From: Zonotrichia leucophrys gambelii
Taxonomy: Eukaryota; Chordata; Aves; Passeriformes; Passerellidae
Assembly (NCBI RefSeq): GCF_028769735.1
Contig: NC_088172.1
Coordinates: forward strand, 75,230,631 to 75,294,630
Direction of reading: 5' to 3'
Length of the DNA: 64,000 nt
Of this stretch, positions 1 to 13,100 are shown one piece after another (within the stretch, counting starts at the first letter, position 1; every line of letters begins with the position of its first letter). The notes beneath the pieces were generated by a model, which searched no databases, was not told the DNA's origin, and saw nothing but the letters and a program-made list of their open reading frames with translations. Both the position numbers and the translations under genes were made by a program.

Positions 1-3000
1 GAGAGCATGAAAGAGAGAATGAGAGAGAGCATGAAAGGCAAAACTAATTAAAAATATACCTATGTTGGCAAGCAGCAAGAGTCCAAGGTTTGTATTCTCC
101 AGTTCATCATGCTCAGCTCTTACATTGCGGATGCATGGGGTCTCAAGGTGGCAGAGGGTGCCAGCTCCCAAGGAGAGGACCCATCTTTCTTTCCATAGAT
201 TTTTTTGGGCATCTGGCTTGAAATGTCAATGTAAGATATCTTAAACAAGCCTGAATATTTTTCAATCAGTATTGAAAGCCCAGTCCCTAGGTGAGTGGGC
301 ACTGAAAATCCCAAGTAAATATTGAAAATCCTGATCCAAATAAATAACTTATGATATCAAATGATTGTAATGAAGGGGGACAGCCTTGATGGCTACTATA
401 AACCTCTGTTTATTGCAACTGTGTTGGAAATGAGATCTTGGAAATTCCATTTCCTAGCAGGGTGGGATCTCCCCTACTTGAATGTCCACATGCAGCGTTG
501 GCAGTCATGTCCACCCTTGGAGCAGCTCCCAAACTTTGTCCTGGTGTCGTGCACAGAGGTGAGTTTCACTCATGGCAAACATTTCTCACAGACTGTCAAA
601 CCCAAACATGATTGCCTTGTTGCCTTGTTGCTGGAGGTCGAAGGAGGTAAAGACTTCACATGAATACAGTGAAAACAGAAAACAAACACACAAAAATCCC
701 CAGCAAGAAAGGACAAGCCACCCTTAACAAGCAAGTCCGTTACCCGTAAATAAAAAGCAGGCAATCACAACACACGTTAAGCTTGTGGGAGCCAAAAGTC
801 ATCTCTCATCTGTGAGTGACCCATGGCTGGCGGGTTTTCCAGCACAAACTTGCCTGGTGTAGTTTGTCACCTGCAAGGGGTAAGCTACTCCTGAAGGCTG
901 CTCTGTGCTGGTGCGTGTGCGTGCGTGCATGTAACCCGCGGAATTTCAGCAAAGTCGCATAAGAGGATTGTAGTCCTGCTTCAGCTAAAGACTTAAGATT
1001 CTGCATAATGTGTTAAGAGGAGCTTAATGCAATCCTACTACTCTGCCAGAGAAACCCTGAACAGCAGCCTGTCTGTTCTCACCTTTCCCCATCTGCTAGC
1101 CAGCTGTGGAGGAGCTGGCTGGCCCTAGGACTGCTTAAAGGAGCAGGTGCATAGGCAGAGTTTGGGATTCCACATCTGTCTTCTCGTGAGAGCAGATTTT
1201 TGTGCTCACTACAATCAAAAGATACTATGCAGGACAACTGATGCAAAATTCATAAGGTGTGGAGAATTCGCATTTTTGCATAATCTCAAGGCCTCTGGTC
1301 AATGTATTATAAAAAGGAGGCTTCACAGCCCTGAAGGAGGAATAGAGCACCAGAAAAGAGCAGTTTCATGTCCCAGGGGCAGGAAGTACTCTGAAAGTAA
1401 GGAATGGATCTCTCAGCCAAAATTACATCAACAAGGAGGACATGTGCTATTGTGGAATAAGTTACCATGGTTAAGGGAACGCAGGTAAATGTGCACTTGA
1501 GATGAGATCAGCTGTGTGAGGATTAAAGAGGGATGGCAAAGGGTAGGGAAAAAGAAAGAGAAAGGCAAGATACTCGTAAATCAGACACGAATGTCAGGCA
1601 ATAGTGAGGTCAAAAGGTTGGGTGAAGCTGTTTCCTGCTACTCAGCTGCTGGGAAAGTTTGGGTTTTAACAGCCAAGTCAGAATCACACACATCCTTATT
1701 CTGAACTTCTCCATGTCATTATGCCCCATGTGCAAAACAAATTGATTGTGAAATCCTTTCTCCTAGATTCTGTGTATCTTCTTCCTAGATTCTTAGATTA
1801 TGATGGTGCAGTGTTACCAACAGTCTTGCTACATGCTTTAGGCACAAGGCCCTCTGGAGTCTCCAGTCACTGCCTCATATAAATAAAGAAATAATAGTGC
1901 AGATTACGAAATAATGCATCTTATGAAATAATTATGCATATTTCCCAAAGTTATCACACTGACCAGGATAGTAGCAGAGTAATGACTGGGGAATAAAATT
2001 AAGGAAGAGAATTTATTAAAATCTGGTTTGCACACACAAAAAATAACAGTTTCAGGTGAATGTGAATGAGGCAGGGAAAGGAAGCGGACTGGAATATGAG
2101 TTATTCCATATTCTGGAAGACAGCAGAATCCTAGAACAGCCTTTCAATGCTCTCCATGCTAGAGAATTTCTGAGTAGAGAACTGGAAAAGTAAAATGGCT
2201 GTAGCAGCAGATCAGGGATACAAAGTGATTCCTGCTGTTTATAATCGGTCAGCGACCAGGTGATGTGTGTAATACCTTCTGCCCTAGAAGAATATTGCAG
2301 GGAGTAGTCCATATAGACAAGCTTTACATATTTTACATGAGGTTGCATTCTGGAAAGCAGTGACTTTGAGAAGCTCTGAAGTGCTACAGATACTTCACTG
2401 GAAGCTGACTCTTGGCAGAGCAAGAAAGCCAACTCCTCCTGGTAGATAATTAAGGAGATATGGAGTAGCAAAAAGAACATTTCCCACTGGCATGACATTG
2501 ACAAAACATTTGCCCACATTCAAAAGGGAAGCAGAATGACTTGGAAAGGTTCAAAAACCAGCTACAGAAATTATATACAATCTCTAAGATACTATCTAGG
2601 ATGAGAAATTCTTCAGGATACCACATAATTTACTTGAAGAAGCTTAGGGACATTATGATATTTTAGTGTTCTATTAAAGAAAAATGAACCCAAGAGCAGA
2701 AAGGCCTATTACCCCACAAACTAAACACTAATGCAGTCCAACCCAGAAAATAGAACTCATAAAATTCAAGCTGAAAGTAAGATGCAGGGGTGGGGATTTT
2801 TTTAAGATTTCAGGAAAGAAATAACTGAAATCATTTCCTGAGAAAAACGGTGAATTTGTCATCACTTGGACTCTTTACATCTAGCCTAAGATAATTGCTG
2901 AAGTACATGGTCTAGTTTACCAGAATGTACTGGGTTTGATAAGTGCTGGGGAAGAACAAAACATCTGGACTGCCAGCTGGCCAGGCATAGCTCTGTGTGC

Positions 3001-6000
3001 TGGGTTTTGCAAGTGGTGTGACGAGATCAGCCACTGTGGTCCTTGTGGCTCTAACAGTCAGATCTTGTAATGCATTTCCCATCTGTAATTCTGACAGTGG
3101 CTTTCATAGCAGCCACTGAGGTGGGCTGACCCACTGTGACTGTGACCAGAGAGTCTCCTTCCTCAGAGCCTGATCAAGGCTAAAACCTTTGTTGGCATTG
3201 CCTAATGATCACTTTTCTTCTGAGGGAACAGATAATGAGAAATGGCCTTGGTGAGATTTTTCTACAATGTCCAAGCTACTTAAAGTTTGGCATATGGGCA
3301 ATCCTGGAGCCAGAACCAGTGTATCAATGGAGTTTTCCTTACATCTGATGGCACTGATTTTATTATCCATGTTCTCTAGATACCTATGCACAGGGTAAGA
3401 TGTGAGCATCAACCTTTTATATCTGTCAAGATGATGACTCAGAAATATACTGCTTTTCATTAGGGCCAACATTAGATTTAGCAAATTAGGTGTATAAACA
3501 ATAGCTATTATCAGTTTCAGGGTGTGCCTACAGAAAAGTTAGGTCCTATCAAGAAACTTCAAAGAGACAAGAAGAACTCAGAGTATAAGCAACAACAATG
3601 GAGAGTACCATACTTGACTTCAGCTCTCAGCTTTGCCATTAATGGCCTTTGATTGCATGGATGTCTTCCTCCACCCCTGGACTTCTGCAGCAATAGAAAA
3701 ATTGTACTTCCTGACTCCCACCTGTATCTTTACAGATTCCCAAATCCAGAGGCTGTCTCTCTCCACCTATGTGTGTGTAGTGCTCAGCAAAGAAAAGCAC
3801 TTTTGAGATTCTCAACTTGTTTTCTAAAACAATGTCTAATAATAACTACCATGTCTGCTGAATATGGTCACAATTTAGGAAGCAAAGTATGTGGCCCTAG
3901 GTGAGATTTTGATGGAACCAAACAGATTGTATTGATGATGGCTAAACTGTTTGCATTTCATTCTATCATCACATTCCAGTAAGATAGAAAAGTACCCCCA
4001 ATACCTAAAAGATATATGTTTCCCTCAATCTGCTCCGCAGTCAGTGGGCCCATATGATTTTAAATTACCCCAGCTCTCAGAACATTATACAACAAAATAA
4101 AGACAACTTCTATCTCCCCTCTTTTACCACTTCTCTTTCCCAGTATACTCTGTTCTTCCCTACTTGTGTTATGTCAGTATAAGTATTTAAGTCCCACCTG
4201 CTACAGAGTGATTTTTGATATTGTTTTGTGTCCAAGAAGAAGCTTGCTCCCCTGCTATGGAAATATTTGGAAGTTTTTCCATTCTTTTCCATGAGCTCTT
4301 GGACTAGGTTCACTCGAATTTTCAGTTTACTTTTCTTATCTTTAGTGCTGAGAGCTGGATTACTATTGCTGGCAGGTATGGAGACCAGACTACATCCATA
4401 GCACAATTGTCTAGGAAATACACATTTTGAAGTGCCTGCTTAGAAGCCAGTGAGAAGGAAAAGTAGAAGTGGGATGAGACTGGTAAATAAGAGTAATACT
4501 GGTGTTCAAAATCCCATTTGTCTACTGCTAATGAAAATAATGGTTCACTAAAACATTTACAGGAGCAAGAAACACCACATCTCACATGCTGGGAAGAGAA
4601 TGGCATAAACTGCCTATGGAGAAAAGACTGAGATTCAGTGAAAAATTTTGGGTAGTGAGTAATCACTTGTTAGTGAATTCTTTTGTGTATCATAGAGATG
4701 TAAATATTTCATCTAAAATAGTAGAACACCATCAAAATATACCAAATACTTAAAAGACCACAAAGGAAACTACTACTTGTCATTTTCCAAAGCGGTGCAC
4801 TCCTTCATGATGACATGGAGAAAGAAAATGCTCTTGCCCCTAAAGCAGAGGTGGACTACAAGTACCACAGCAACGCCCTTGGGATGCTGATGGATAAAGA
4901 CAATTCAGGAGAGCAGAGGTGAAGCTTCAGGATTGGGAGAAAAGTCCTAGTCAAGCTGAGCATGTGTTTAGTTGCAGAGGGTGGAATGAGAAATGTTGCT
5001 TATTAGGAGAAAGTTCTTTATCTCTGTGCAGAAGCTCTTTGGTAGGGGTGAGGAGCAGTTGCACGTCTGGAACAAGGCAGACTGTTGAGAGCTTGTCTCT
5101 TGACACTCTTGCTCATAGGGTCTTGTGAAGTCAGGTCTGCAGAGCACAGGTTTCCCTCTGGCTACTACCTCTGGATTCCAACACAACCAGCTGATTCTGA
5201 TTCAGCAGTGGTGGCTTCCAGAAACAGAGGAAGCGCCCATCCATCTCCAGACAGGTGCTGAATAGAAAAATGAAAGTAACTGAATAAAAATCCCTGGAAA
5301 CAGAGATGGTGACAGCAAAAAAGGGGAAAGTAACTTTGTTACTCATCAGGCTATTACCTTTGGGAAGGAAACCATGTAATTTAATATTCCTCTGGACCAT
5401 TCATCTTCATTCTCCTAACTTGATATCAATAGCTGCCAGGTGCTGCCTGCAGAGGCCATTCAAATCAGATTATGTTATCATAGTTCTCCAGTCATCTCCA
5501 AGAGCAGGATCATGATCATGAGGAGGAAATCTAGTTATTCAGGTACATGTTACCTTATTAAAAGTTTGAGCAAAGTACATTGAACCATTATAATGGGATT
5601 AGGGTTTGAGTTGTGTTCTCAGGGTTGCCATGACTATGTGATTTTGGTACTGTGTTGTGGGGCTTGGAGAGAACAGCTCCCCTCTGGCCAACCACAAATA
5701 ATCCAGACCTAGCAGCACAGAGGAGTGGACACCAGCATGGACTGTGGCCAAGAGTTTGAAGCTTGTAGAAATCAGATTTATCTAGTTAAAAATGCCTGAG
5801 TCAGAGACTGAAGGAGAGGTGTGGAAGGACACCAATGCCTACTCACACTTAGCAAAGCAGCAATCAGGGGGAGGAAGAAGAAACAGCTTTGATAAACCTT
5901 CTAGAATGTCTCTCAACACCCATTTCCAGCCTTTTTCTTCTGTATAAACATGATGCTCCAGAAATCCAGTCATTTCTCATTAGTGCCACTTGTTCTAATA

Positions 6001-6869
6001 GGGTATGAAAAAACAGTTTTTACTCCATCTGTCAGGAGTTCAAGGGGCTTGATGTCCTCCTTCACATTCTCAGTGAACAGGAACCCACATAACAAGAGGC
6101 ACTGATAGGTGCTTCCCAGATATAGACAGTGAAGGACAAAAGCAAAAGCAAGCAGGAGCAGACTGTGACAAATATCAGCTTCCTGAGCTGTTTTTACAAA
6201 GAACTGTCCTGCTCCAGAACCAACAACACAGCATTTTTTAACACTGCTATTATTTGAATAGAACTACTATGGAGGTGAGATTCCCTGTCTAGGATCTATT
6301 TTTATAATTCAGCAACACACCAGCTTACCCAGGAAATATTATTAGCGATGACCCATGGACAAAATGGCCAGATTCTCAAAAAATCTTGTCTCAGTATAGG
6401 GTGCAGGTCTCTCAGTGAGTCCTGACTATATTTGAAGACATATGCCTTTTATTTTAAACTTTGGCTTTTAATTTTTCTGGTCCCACCACACTTAAAATGG
6501 TCACTCCTCACATTTTAGTCCTGTGACTGGTGCATGGCTAGCACAGGAGACATTTCCAACAACAGGGAAAGCAACACTTCTTTTCCAGCTACTCCTGTGC
6601 CTGGAATAACACTGACATTTGGGGACCACTTAGTAGGTTCCTATTCTTAATCTCCTGACAAGGAGTCAAAAGTACCTTGTCAAAACTGACAAGGGGTAGT
6701 TGTGGCCCCTCAGAGAATGGCCAAAGCTGACACGTCTCCACACACACTTTCCCAGGAGGGCTTATGGCACAAGCTTCAGCCCTTTCCTGTTATTCCTGCA
6801 ATCCTAAAGTCACATGGCCAGCACGAGCCCAGATGTGTGCCTTCTGGCCATTCCCAGCTTTTGATGGTG
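1..6869. other. Non-coding unique DNA, no gene recognised
   Basis: Reading frames here are under about 155 codons, scattered on both strands and without recognisable domains. The longest, on the minus strand at 2052-2519, encodes a serine/leucine-rich product I cannot assign. Small visible structures are a purine-rich start in which GAGAGCATGAAAG occurs twice (1-13 and 25-37) and a short GTGC/GTGT-rich run at 910-930. Nothing else in this stretch stands out as RNA gene, transposon or regulatory block. Confidence 0.6.
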
Positions 6870-6881
6870 TATATATATATA
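6870..6881. repeat. Short (TA)n microsatellite
   Basis: About six TA units lie directly against the 3' terminal end of the adjoining minus-strand CR1 fragment. Simple repeats commonly abut LINE tails, so this may have grown from the insertion junction. Confidence 0.8.
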
Positions 6882-7090
6882 TCACTGAATCCCACAGAAT
6901 CACTGAATGACAGGATATGCTTAGTTGGAATGGACTCACAAGGATCATTGGATCTAGCCCCTGGTCCTCCACAGGACTATCCCCAAGAGTGACACCATGT
7001 GCCTGAGAGCATTGTCCAAATGCTTCCTGAATTCTGACAGGCTTGGTGCTTGACCACTTCCCTAAAGCCAGCTCCAGTGCCCAACCACAG
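6881..7090 (-). mobile_element. CR1 LINE 3'-end fragment (minus orientation)
   Basis: Read on the plus strand this matches the reverse complement of the avian CR1 3' end. It begins with degenerate copies of the terminal octamer (ATCACTGAAT, CACAGAATCACTGAAT). These are followed by the characteristic stretch around 'GGATCATTGGATCTAGCCC', the region near 'CACCATGTGCCTGAGAGCAT' and 'CAGTGCCCAACCAC'. Only about 210 bp of the untranslated and distal ORF2 end remain, as expected for 5'-truncated CR1 copies. It carries no usable reverse transcriptase. Many mismatches to the consensus as I remember it suggest an old, inactive copy. The family call is firm; the boundaries are good to about 10-20 bp. 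Confidence 0.85.
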
Positions 7091-8035
7091 GTAAGAAAAA
7101 AGGAGTTTAAACACCTGCAAAATCCTCCACATTTATATATGCAACTGCTGGGTAAGGAAATGCTGTCAGCACTGCAGTGCCCTGGCAGAGAACAGAACAC
7201 ACCCCTGCCCCTTCTCTGATTCACTAAATATGCAGAACACTTTCTCCTAACCTATCACTCCACAGCAAAAATAAGTGTGACATGTACTGCGGCAGAAGAC
7301 TGCATCCCTCCTGAATGAAGGCAAACTCCTAATGTGCATCTGCAAAGTGCTCCTGGACCTGGGATTAACTCCTGGAAAACAGTAACACACTTAAAACCTT
7401 CATCTGTCATAAAGCCTTTTTTACACACTGCCACCCTGGACTGTTCTCCAAACCTGTCATGTGTTCAGGGATAAATCCCTTGATGAAGAGATTTACTTTT
7501 TTTTCTTCTTCACATTATTTTAATATATTTTATAATCATTTTAGTCAGCTTTTTTTCTTTGGAAATGCAGATTTTAGATCTTGGAGTGGTGAGAACACCC
7601 ATGCATTCAAGAAAAGTAATAATTTGTGTAATGGGTTAAATGGGCACAAATATGCAGCGCAGATTTGCCTAGGACAGGACAGGATTCCCCTCTCCTGGGG
7701 ACCCAATGACTCAGACAACAAAAAAAAAAGAGGCAAGGAGCTGCCCCACCCAGGGTCTTGGCATCAGTCCAGGCTCTCCCAAGGGATCCATTCCCTAGAG
7801 GTGTGTGGTGGAAAGAGCAGGGCAGTGGAGTCCTATGGAGATGGCTGGAGGGTGACACTCATCTCCAGTGGGGAAAGCTGGACCCATTAGGTCTGAAGAG
7901 ACATGCAGGCTCCTGCTGGCTCTCTGCACAGGGCGCCAGCCACAGCGGGCTTCTTTGTATGAAATCCTGGCCCTGCTCACAGACTACCATGTGTCCAAGA
8001 AAATCCTCTTTTTTCTCATCCTCTCTCTCTCCACA

Positions 8036-8060
8036 AAGAAATTCTTCCACAGAATTTCTT
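8036..8060. repeat. Perfect 10-bp inverted repeat (hairpin)
   Basis: AAGAAATTCT at 8036-8045 and AGAATTTCTT at 8051-8060 are exact reverse complements separated by the 5-nt loop TCCAC. The stem is AT-rich and has no U-run after it, so it is not a terminator-type structure. It could be a chance cruciform-forming site. Confidence 0.85.
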
Positions 8061-9072
8061 AGAATCCCAGAATGTTGGCCATTTAGCTGAAGTTTCTGGC
8101 CGCAGCACAATTATAATTGGTCTCTCATGGACAGGCTCAGCACTGAGGCCAAAAAACTGCAAGGGTTATTAATGACTGAGTTCCCTTCTACTTCCTAACT
8201 ACCAGACAGGCAGGAAAGCTAGAGGGGAGCACTTGGGGCTGAGCCACTACTCTCCTCTCATACGCACTGGCCTGGTGCTCCAGCGCCTTCTTGCAGACAC
8301 AAACCGTCCATAGCGTAGACACCAGATAGCACTGAGAGCTGTGAAAAGCAGGTCAGGCATTCAGAAGCCCCTCTGGTGCTCAGAGAACATTTTGGGGGCC
8401 TTCTCCCTGCAGCTGCAATGCGCATCAGGGTGCAACCTTTATAAAGGCACCTGGTGTGCCACAGGCAAGGCTGGAAGGATAAAGAGACACAGCTGGAATG
8501 GCAGACTGAGAAAACAGAGTCAGACAGAGATCCTTTTCTCTCCACCCCTCAAATAAAAAGACTGTCTCAGGAGAGGTTCAAACTGAGCAAGAATCATATT
8601 ATTACAATTATTACATTCCCATTTTACAACAATCACATGGCACAGTGCCAGCTGGCACCGGGAAGCCATTGCTGCTTCGCCTTCCTTGCCTGACACACAC
8701 CATGACAAGAATACAGTCCTTGTTAGGTTGAGAACTGAAGAATGAGAGAGGAGAGGCCAAAAACACCTCCTTGAACAATCACTGACAAGTAAACAGAGCT
8801 GCACTTGGGAAACACATATTTTAAACATATCTTCCCTGAGGTTTTTGGGGAGGGGAGCTTGATGCATGGGTTGGGAAGGCGAGCATGTTCACACCCAGGC
8901 ATATTTCTGTGGTGTCAAGCAGGCTAGTGGCAGCTAAGAGAAGAGTCCATGATGCCTTCATTTCACAGGGGAAGATAAAAGTCTATGAAGCTGAGAATTT
9001 AGGGACTCATGCCAACATAGCAGCTTGGGTAAATTTGGACTGGCACTCCACGCTGGTCACGGCTGTGCTCAG

Positions 9073-9148
9073 CCTTTGATAAGGGTTTGTCTCACAGGAG
9101 CTCCTAGCAATCTATGGTCATTCCAGCAAGCCATTCTCTTATCAAAGG
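9073..9148. promoter_or_regulatory. Inverted pair of TCF/LEF-GATA-like motifs
   Basis: CCTTTGATAAG at 9073-9083 and its exact reverse complement CTTATCAAAGG at 9138-9148 are separated by 54 bp. Each arm contains the TCF/LEF consensus core CTTTGAT overlapping a GATA-type site (TGATAA). The spacer carries the 10-bp palindrome AGGAGCTCCT at 9099-9108. The repeat itself is certain; transcription-factor use is inferred only from consensus matches. As RNA the interior does not pair well, so a microRNA precursor is unlikely. Confidence 0.4.
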
Positions 9149-9874
9149 TCATGTCAAAAATTTGGAGGGAAGCTGGCCCAATAAATGCAGATGGCATAGG
9201 GCATTGTTTATTCATGTTAATGTTCCTAAAATCATACCTCTCACTGACAAAACAACTGTATGGAAGCACTGGGAAAAACTGCTGTTGTTTCATCAGCAAA
9301 ATTGTGCATGTCAGCTGCTGTGGTTGAGTAATTTTAACTGAGTTTTGTACAGGGGAGCTAGCACTAAAGGTTTGGAAGTAGTGAATTTCAGAAAGACTTG
9401 TGCCTAATCCTAAACATGAACCACATGTACCAATAAAACAATCTAAATGAACTGTCACCACTGCACAACTATTAGGTTTGTCCAAATGTGCATCCTTTTC
9501 CCTGCCAGTCTGCCAGGCCAAGATATTAAACTCTGGTAGCTGAAACACTGATTTCACCCAAGCAACACTTGACCAACCTACCTGAGCAAGGCAGGACAAG
9601 ATTTGGCCTGTGCAGTCTCTAGTTGGTTTGATAAATAAGACAATAGTTCTTGTCCTGCCCTAACTTTCCAGGGCTGGCCAAGAGACTCTTGGGGATGTCC
9701 CACAAGGGACATTTATGTATCAATGTTTGGCATCTCCTCCCTAGAAATAATTGCCCAACTATTGTCTCTCACTGCAGTGAAGGTCCTACATTTGGTCCTG
9801 TTTCTGTTGCACTTTTTCTATGACCTTTAGCAAATACCTTAATTTCTGCTCCTTCTGAGACAAGTTCAACTTCA

Positions 9875-9928
9875 CTTAAACAGGCTGGGGCTCAGATGAA
9901 GCTTAAACAGGCTGGGGCTCAGATGAAG
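9875..9928. repeat. Exact 27-bp tandem duplication
   Basis: Two perfect copies of a 27-bp unit occupy 9875-9901 and 9902-9928. The unit starts CTTAAACAGG and ends CAGATGAAG. Identity of the copies implies recent duplication or a polymorphic site. No open reading frame of interest crosses it. Confidence 0.95.
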
Positions 9929-10103
9929 CTTCACCAGTCTCCTCAGACAAAGACCACTGACTGCTGTCTCTTGAGTAGCACTCCCTGAGAGAGCAGCAAA
10001 CTGAATCAGTGTGCTGAAAGTGCCATGGCCCTTGTGATCCACATGCAGTCAAAAAGGCACAGACCAAGAAGAAGTCCACATCTCACTTCTAGTCTGCAAG
10101 GTT

Positions 10104-10126
10104 CAGGAGGCTGGTACAGCCTCCTG
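10104..10126. repeat. Perfect 10-bp inverted repeat with 3-nt loop
   Basis: CAGGAGGCTG (10104-10113) and CAGCCTCCTG (10117-10126) are exact reverse complements around the triplet GTA. A GC-rich stem with so short a loop would form a stable hairpin in single-stranded DNA or RNA. No flanking conserved RNA family was recognised. Confidence 0.85.
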
Positions 10127-13100
10127 TATAGCTCTGCCTCTCCTTCCTTCCACATGCGACTGATTCAGGAGAGTAAAAAGGCTCTATGAAACAAGTAAAT
10201 GAAAGAAAAATACACCTCTGACAAATGTCCAAAGGGATCTGTCAGCAAAACCCTTTTAGTGGCCAGTTCTGCCTCCACCTTCCTCCCCAGGACAAGCATC
10301 CTTATAAAAAGGCTGCAAGCAGACTACAGATAGCAGGCCTAAGATCACAGCATGGCTGCTCCACAAAGCATGAAAGTGAGAGCAAAAGGGGAAGGGAGGG
10401 TAACAGCTAATACTCTTCAACAACGTGTCCTCCTATGCTTTAGTAAAACTGGCACTGTGATTTTGCCATGTAATAAGGAAGACAGAGTGATCTGCCACCA
10501 TCCACCCTGCGCCCCTCCTATGGTAAGATTTAGATTGAGCTGTCAGTGACCAAACACAGCTGGTGAGAGAGATGTAGCTCTCTGCCTGGATCTATTTTGG
10601 CCCCTCCTCTCTTCCCAACTTGCATTTCCCACATGTAATTTTGAATTATTAAAAATCAAATTTCCTTGGTGAGGGATTTGCATTAATCTTGGGATATGTT
10701 TGCATTGGTATTACTCTTAGTTTCTTGTCTTCCTCAAAGATAAGATGGTTTTGCACATGGATAGAGAATCATTTTTTCAGGCATGAGATTCAACCCAGGT
10801 CCAGCTGAACTAAAGACATTATTTTTATCAGAATGCATGTAATGGCTAGGTCACAAGTAAAAGATAGCACGGAAGGCATGAGAAGTTGTCCAAAGCTGGC
10901 ATGGGCTGAAGCCCTTTCTCCAAGCATCATAATACTCTGCAATGTGTACCACTCAGGTGGATTGCACAGGGAAAGTGAATGGCTGGACAAAAGGCCAATT
11001 CAAACATGCAATTGTGGCACTCTCCTTTTGCAGCAGGAATGGCTGGTATGAACAGCTGGTTATTGTAGGCAATGTCCCAGCTTCCCAGTCTCCAGTCAAG
11101 AGTGCTGCACGCCCCAATGGATTGGCCCTGGTGACCATGGGAGAGAAGTGTAGGCTTTCTGAATGACTGGGGCTTTCTGGGTACAGCATAGATTTGAAGG
11201 GTGTGGATAGAATTTGATAGTGAAGAACCTCGCTTATTCAGCCCCCAGTTTATCACCATTGCTGAGCCCACACCAAAGCAGCCGCTTCCTGTTCTACCTA
11301 TGCCTGTATCTCTTTTCCTGGTACCCAATAAATACCCATCAATAACAGCACTTACTGCTTTGTCACATGCTCTGCCTACTAACCCCAGACCAGAAAATAT
11401 TTGACCCTGAGTGATGTTTTCTTTCTCCCCAACTGTACTTTGTAGTATCAGACTTCAATCTACGTCCAACTCAAACTCCAGCTAAAGAATGTGTTGTTGC
11501 TAATGTATAACCAGGGAGTGTGAAGCTGCGTGTGAGAACAGCACACACCACCAGAGTGAGAACAACAGCAAGCACATTGTGCTGCTGCAGAGCATTGTTT
11601 GATGTACTTTTTGCAGGACTGTGTTTGGAGACCTCAAGTTGAAGCTAGCCCCAAATGCAGCTGCCTGTCTGTTCTGGGGCCGAAGCACATCATGGAAGAA
11701 CTGAAGATTCATCCCTTCTAGGTGTTTGGTTTTAATCTGCACTGCTCAAAGATGCCTAAAATCTGACTAATATCAAAACTGTCTCTTGCCCCATGCCACA
11801 CTGTCTGGAGTCTGTCTGGGAGGAGATTTAACAAGCTCCCTGCGTCTGTAGACCTGGCATCAAACCTTGCCTCCCCAAAGCTTGATTTGCTAAGCCTGCT
11901 GTTGGCCACATCCCATTCATCCCACATGCAAAACTTCTGCTGTGTGATGAGCTGAGAGACATTGGGGCAAGGGAGAAGCAGCTTCCAGGATGACTTCAAT
12001 GGCGTGTTATGCACAAAAAACGCACTTCCTACATTTAAGGATTGCAAAGGCATATGTGTAGTCATTTATCGGGAAGCATTCCTGCAGTCCCACGGAGAGC
12101 ATGCATGTAAATGCACTGCATTCCCTGGTGCCAGCTAACTTCACCAAGGCTTGACTAACTGGCACCTGCTCACAGTGGGCAAAGGTGGTTCAATTAAAAT
12201 TCCCTTGGATCAGCTGAGACACTCCAGTTTGGCAGCTGGCATAGTAGTTGTGGGGCCAGTGTGGGTGAGTTGCAACAGCACTGCTGCAAACAGCACAGAG
12301 GATCTCCCAGGCAGGAGAGGCTGCATAAGCCAGGTCAGAGCTGCCTCCTACAGCCACAGCAACCACCTCAGATGCACTACGTGCATTTTCCACCCACCAT
12401 GGAACATTTCCTAATACCCTCTGACAAACCCAGCATGCTGCCAAAGGAGATCAGAGTTTGCCTGCAGCTAGAGTGCCCAAATCCAAAATATGTGCCCCAA
12501 GCCGGCATGTGTGAGACCAGGCAGAGGCAGGGAGATTTTCCACAGTGTATTCAGAACAACCAGATGGGACAGTTTTCACTCAGAGCAGAGTGAAATGATG
12601 GCAGGCCAAGATGGCTGATGGTGAATTCGGCCCTCACGCAAGGGGAATGCAGCAAGAGGAAACAGCCAGTAGCATTGAGCAAGGGTGTCAAAAGAATTGA
12701 AAATTAATTTTGTGGCTCAGGTGGTCCTAGGAGGCATCTCAGGAAGTACTCAGACTGGGAGCAGTCTCTGTGTCCCATCGACTACTGGTGAAGAGACATC
12801 TTGCTATACACACACGACCACAGTGCACAGCGGGAATCCTGCTGCCTCTGCCAGATTTGCTCTGGCTACAGACTGTGCAAGGACTCTCTGCAGAGACTGG
12901 GCCTGGAATGGGACTCAGACTTTGACAATCTACCCAGGACAGGATGTCAACCAACCCCTCACCCCCCCATACTGCCAGTTTTGGAGCTCTTCTACAGGTC
13001 AAGCCAAGAAGGGTCATACCCTGAGGTGTAAAAGGGCTCAGGCAGCAGCCCTGCTGATGACTGCAGTGTCTGCATGGGAGACAGGATTGCTTGGACGAAC

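Noticed and set aside
9073..9148. MicroRNA precursor
   Set aside because: The 76-nt inverted repeat pairs only at the terminal 11-13 bp; the interior does not form a continuous stem, and no known mature microRNA sequence was recognised.
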